A DNA stretch of 64,000 nucleotides from Proteiniphilum saccharofermentans (lineage in GTDB: Bacteria > Bacteroidota > Bacteroidia > Bacteroidales > Dysgonomonadaceae): contig NZ_LT605205.1 of the NCBI RefSeq assembly GCF_900095135.1, forward strand, positions 1,302,001 through 1,366,000. The letters are read 5' to 3'. The notes under the pieces are model-generated. The model searched no databases, had not been told where the DNA came from, and worked only from the letters and a program-made list of their open reading frames with translations. The position numbers were made by a program, and so were the translations under genes. This document shows positions 61,481-64,000 of this stretch, piece after piece (within the stretch, counting starts at the first letter, position 1; each line of letters starts with the position of its first letter).

Positions 61481-64000
61481 TTAGTGGTGACGCAAATTGT
61501 AAATTTCTTTTTTTACATTCCATCCCTTTAAAATAAGTTTTGAGTTCGCGGCTAATTTCTGAGCGTTTGTTTCGATTCGAATTGCTTTTCTTTCTCCGGG
61601 TAGCAGTGAAAAGAAATTATCGGAATAAAAAGATGGACGTATTGGCTTATCATTCTCATCAAGAAGTTGAAGTTGTGTAAAGAATGCAATTGTGCGTGAA
61701 GTATTTTTGACCTCTATGTCTATTAAATAACACTCTTCTTCTTTATGTTCACGATAGCTTATCTCCAATTTAGTCTGTTTTAACTTTGATAAATCCTGAA
61801 AGCCGGAGGTTGTTGGCCCTGTTAATGTTTTACGTCCTTCGTAATGCGAGTTAGATCGCCAATAAAAATTATTGCCCACTTCCGTGCCTTTTTCATCCAG
61901 AAGCCTCAACTTAATAAAGTGAACACTCGTAATAGTTGGTGGAAAATCTATCGTAAAAAGATCTTTTGCAACTCCATCCTCCGGTAGATTCACGGTCATT
62001 TCTTTTGAGAAAACTTTTTTCCCGTTCAAATCATACACATCAGCCAGCACTTTATAATTCGTAAAAGATCGGTAATAATCGTTGACTACAGAAACCGTGT
62101 TTCTCAAAAAATCAAATTGGGGGTGCAAGGGTTCACAAGCATTTTGTGCGGCATAAAGTGCTGCCGTCGGTTCCAACGACCAATCCCACATTCTCGAACA
62201 AACCTGACGAATTGGGGGATTATGATACCAAAACAAAAATCCGGAACAATAGCGGTCACCCTGGTTCAATTTGTTATAATTCCATACCTCCCATATACTT
62301 TTATAATTAAAAGCTCCCACAAATTGACCCTTTTCTGCAAATTCATCTATACTTTTCGAAATTCCGTACTCATTTACCATATCGCGGTACATTCCGGTCA
62401 TTAAATGAAATCCGTTACCATCCGAATAATCCCATACCTCCTTATTAATGGGCCACAAATCTTTTTCGTCCATCATTTCACGTAAACATTCTACTGTTGG
62501 CAGGCATGGTGCACCATACTCAGGATTAAAGCCGTCTATACGACTACCTCTGTCTGAAGCTGTATTTTCGTAATGGCACATGATATTGACCTGCTTATAT
62601 GGACTACCATCGTGAACGCCACAACACTCCGATTGCATTTGATATCCGCGGGTTCCATCCAGGTTCTGGATTAATGCTTCGGTATAGGACATTTCTGTGG
62701 ATTCATTGGAAGAAACATAATACGCTAAAGAGGGATGGTTCCGAATCCGTTTGACTGTTGAGGTCACGTTATTGTAATAGATACTCTCATCGACAGGATG
62801 TTTGGTATCCCCAGTCATCCAGAATTCCGTCCAGACCATGATTCCCAATTCATCACATAGTTGGAAGAAATAATCGGATTCTGTAATGCCTCCTCCCCAG
62901 AAACGTATCAGGTTTATCCCGGCTTGAGCTGTATAGCGAAGTTGCGCATATGTACGTTCTTCCGAGTTTCTGAGCATGTTTTCCGGGAGCCAGTTTGTTC
63001 CTCTTATAAAAATAGGTTTCCCGTTTATGTAAAATGTTCGGGATTTATCAGGAGTATCCGTATTGGAAGTGATTTCACGTATGCCAAAACGGGTAGAGAT
63101 CGAATCTATAAGATTTTTATCCTTATCCAGAATTTTTAGTGACAGGTTGTAGAGTTCTTGCTTCCCTTTATTAATCGGCCACCATAAACGTGGATTCTTT
63201 AAAACCAATTGCGGATATTCTTCCGGACTAAAAGATATCTCTTTTCGCTCTCCCCTGGCTAATTGGACTTGCTTTTCAAAGCGCACGTTTTCATCCTTGA
63301 TTTCTCCTACAATTGTAACATCCTGTATCGTCCAATTGTTATTCGGGTTAATCACTTCAACGGATATTGTCTGTCTTGAGACATTATAATCAGGTTTAGA
63401 TAAATCCGACTTTACAAAAGGATGGCGTAAACTAACATTTCCTGTTGTATAAATAGAGATATCTTTCCAAATGCCCGTATTTCGATCGCGGATACCATCC
63501 AAATAGGTGAAATCCCAACCGACTGTCATGAGTTGTGTGACGTTTTTCCCAATTTCTCCGTTTCCTCCGTTCTGGAATTCATCATTCAATGCTCCGATAG
63601 TTTTTTTACCTTTTGATTTAATCGTACCTGGTACATCCACAGGATAGACCTTTACTGCCAATATATTTTTTTTGTCGAGATAAATATAATCAGAAATATC
63701 AATGTGGTCCTGATAAAACATACCGGCGATATTTCCAACCATGTTACCATTCAGCCATATCTCGGCACGATAATTAATGCCGTCGACCTGTAACCACGTT
63801 TTTTTATTTTTAAAATGAGCTGTTGGCGTTTCAAATTCGGTACGAAACCAGTAGGTGTAAAAGTCGCGACCTACATGGTAAATATCCGGAATTAGATTCG
63901 ATTCCAGTTTATTATTCAAACCATAGTAGGGTTCCGGATAGATTTTATTATGCACCAATGAGTTTAGCACGGTCCCCGGGACGATGGCCGGCATCCAGTC
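61481..64000 (-). CDS. Glycoside hydrolase family 2 enzyme, 5' end missing
   Basis: At least 839 residues, open to the end of the window (the frame continues upstream as Asp-Trp). N-terminal sugar-binding domain (AIVPGTVLNSLVHNKI, YTYWFRTEF, WLNGNMVGNIAGMF), Ig-like domain, then the TIM barrel (INGKPIFIRGTNWLPENML, INLIRFWGGGITESDYFFQLCDELGIMVW). The acid/base Glu is in YYVSSNESTE and the nucleophile Glu probably in FNPEYGAPCLP. This is the CsxA/mannosidase-like branch (exo-beta-glucosaminidase or beta-mannosidase). The next gene downstream is GH130-like. Confidence 0.88.
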   Translation of the reverse strand, partial: DWMPAIVPGTVLNSLVHNKIYPEPYYGLNNKLESNLIPDIYHVGRDFYTYWFRTEFETPTAHFKNKKTWLQVDGINYRAEIWLNGNMVGNIAGMFYQDHIDISDYIYLDKKNILAVKVYPVDVPGTIKSKGKKTIGALNDEFQNGGNGEIGKNVTQLMTVGWDFTYLDGIRDRNTGIWKDISIYTTGNVSLRHPFVKSDLSKPDYNVSRQTISVEVINPNNNWTIQDVTIVGEIKDENVRFEKQVQLARGERKEISFSPEEYPQLVLKNPRLWWPINKGKQELYNLSLKILDKDKNLIDSISTRFGIREITSNTDTPDKSRTFYINGKPIFIRGTNWLPENMLRNSEERTYAQLRYTAQAGINLIRFWGGGITESDYFFQLCDELGIMVWTEFWMTGDTKHPVDESIYYNNVTSTVKRIRNHPSLAYYVSSNESTEMSYTEALIQNLDGTRGYQMQSECCGVHDGSPYKQVNIMCHYENTASDRGSRIDGFNPEYGAPCLPTVECLREMMDEKDLWPINKEVWDYSDGNGFHLMTGMYRDMVNEYGISKSIDEFAEKGQFVGAFNYKSIWEVWNYNKLNQGDRYCSGFLFWYHNPPIRQVCSRMWDWSLEPTAALYAAQNACEPLHPQFDFLRNTVSVVNDYYRSFTNYKVLADVYDLNGKKVFSKEMTVNLPEDGVAKDLFTIDFPPTITSVHFIKLRLLDEKGTEVGNNFYWRSNSHYEGRKTLTGPTTSGFQDLSKLKQTKLEISYREHKEEECYLIDIEVKNTSRTIAFFTQLQLLDENDKPIRPSFYSDNFFSLLPGERKAIRIETNAQKLAANSKLILKGWNVKKEIYNLRHH

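Overview
The window looks like a chromosome segment of a Bacteroidales bacterium, probably near Dysgonomonadaceae (Proteiniphilum/Petrimonas-like); the family placement is inference. The phylum call rests on a SusC/SusD pair with a FecI/FecR-type sigma/anti-sigma pair, DUF4270, HYC_CC_PP and DUF4907 proteins, lipoprotein signals with acidic residues after the Cys, an IS4351-like IS30 element, and TAnnTTTG-type -7 boxes upstream of several genes. No rRNA, tRNA, CRISPR array or phage genes were seen.

Layout. 1-3110: 3' part of a GH127 beta-L-arabinofuranosidase gene, then an intact IS4-family element. 3209-10515: a kelch lipoprotein/DUF4907 pair facing left; facing right, a DUF4270 lipoprotein, an outer-membrane barrel protein, and a LytS-type histidine kinase cut in two by an IS30-family element, followed by its intact LytTR regulator. 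10574-12527: an Fsr-type MFS exporter and an HD hydrolase. 12941-16450: E1alpha-E1beta-E2 of a 2-oxoacid dehydrogenase without E3. 16533-19566: ROK kinase, secreted nitroreductase and sialate O-acetylesterase, with three copies of a hairpin repeat that carries promoter boxes. 20117-28353: a Cus-type copper/silver efflux operon (HMA lipoprotein, CusB-HMA fusion, Met-rich TolC, CusA, HYC_CC_PP protein). 28577-30731: ablB-ablA for N-acetyl-beta-lysine. 30899-36552: membrane Fe-S protein, DUF362 protein, TonB receptor, phosphoribosyltransferase and ECF S-component, possibly one uptake locus of unknown substrate. 36833-38011: a CE1-like esterase.

38445-46927 is a polysaccharide-utilisation-type locus (ECF sigma, FecR, SusC, SusD, FAD oxidoreductase, and a GH78 rhamnosidase remnant) bracketed by a 35-36 bp direct repeat. 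It is followed by crcB. 47558-53864 holds a HEAT-repeat protein with two DUF1080 domains and two Gfo/Idh/MocA oxidoreductases, a gene set that fits 3-keto-glycoside metabolism. 54157-60015 has two near-identical secreted metallophosphoesterases flanking a glycerate kinase/GntP permease pair, a 43-residue ORF and a ParE/RelE-type toxin-antitoxin pair. 60267-64000 holds a GH130-like lipoprotein and a GH2 enzyme whose 5' end leaves the window.

Taken together this is an accessory, glycan-oriented region shaped by insertion sequences, small duplications and dispersed intergenic repeats. The most unusual signals are the promoter-hairpin repeat family with fixed 20-nt spacing, the direct repeats around the SusCD locus, an IS4 start codon buried in a long inverted repeat, and the HMA domains fused to and duplicated beside CusB.
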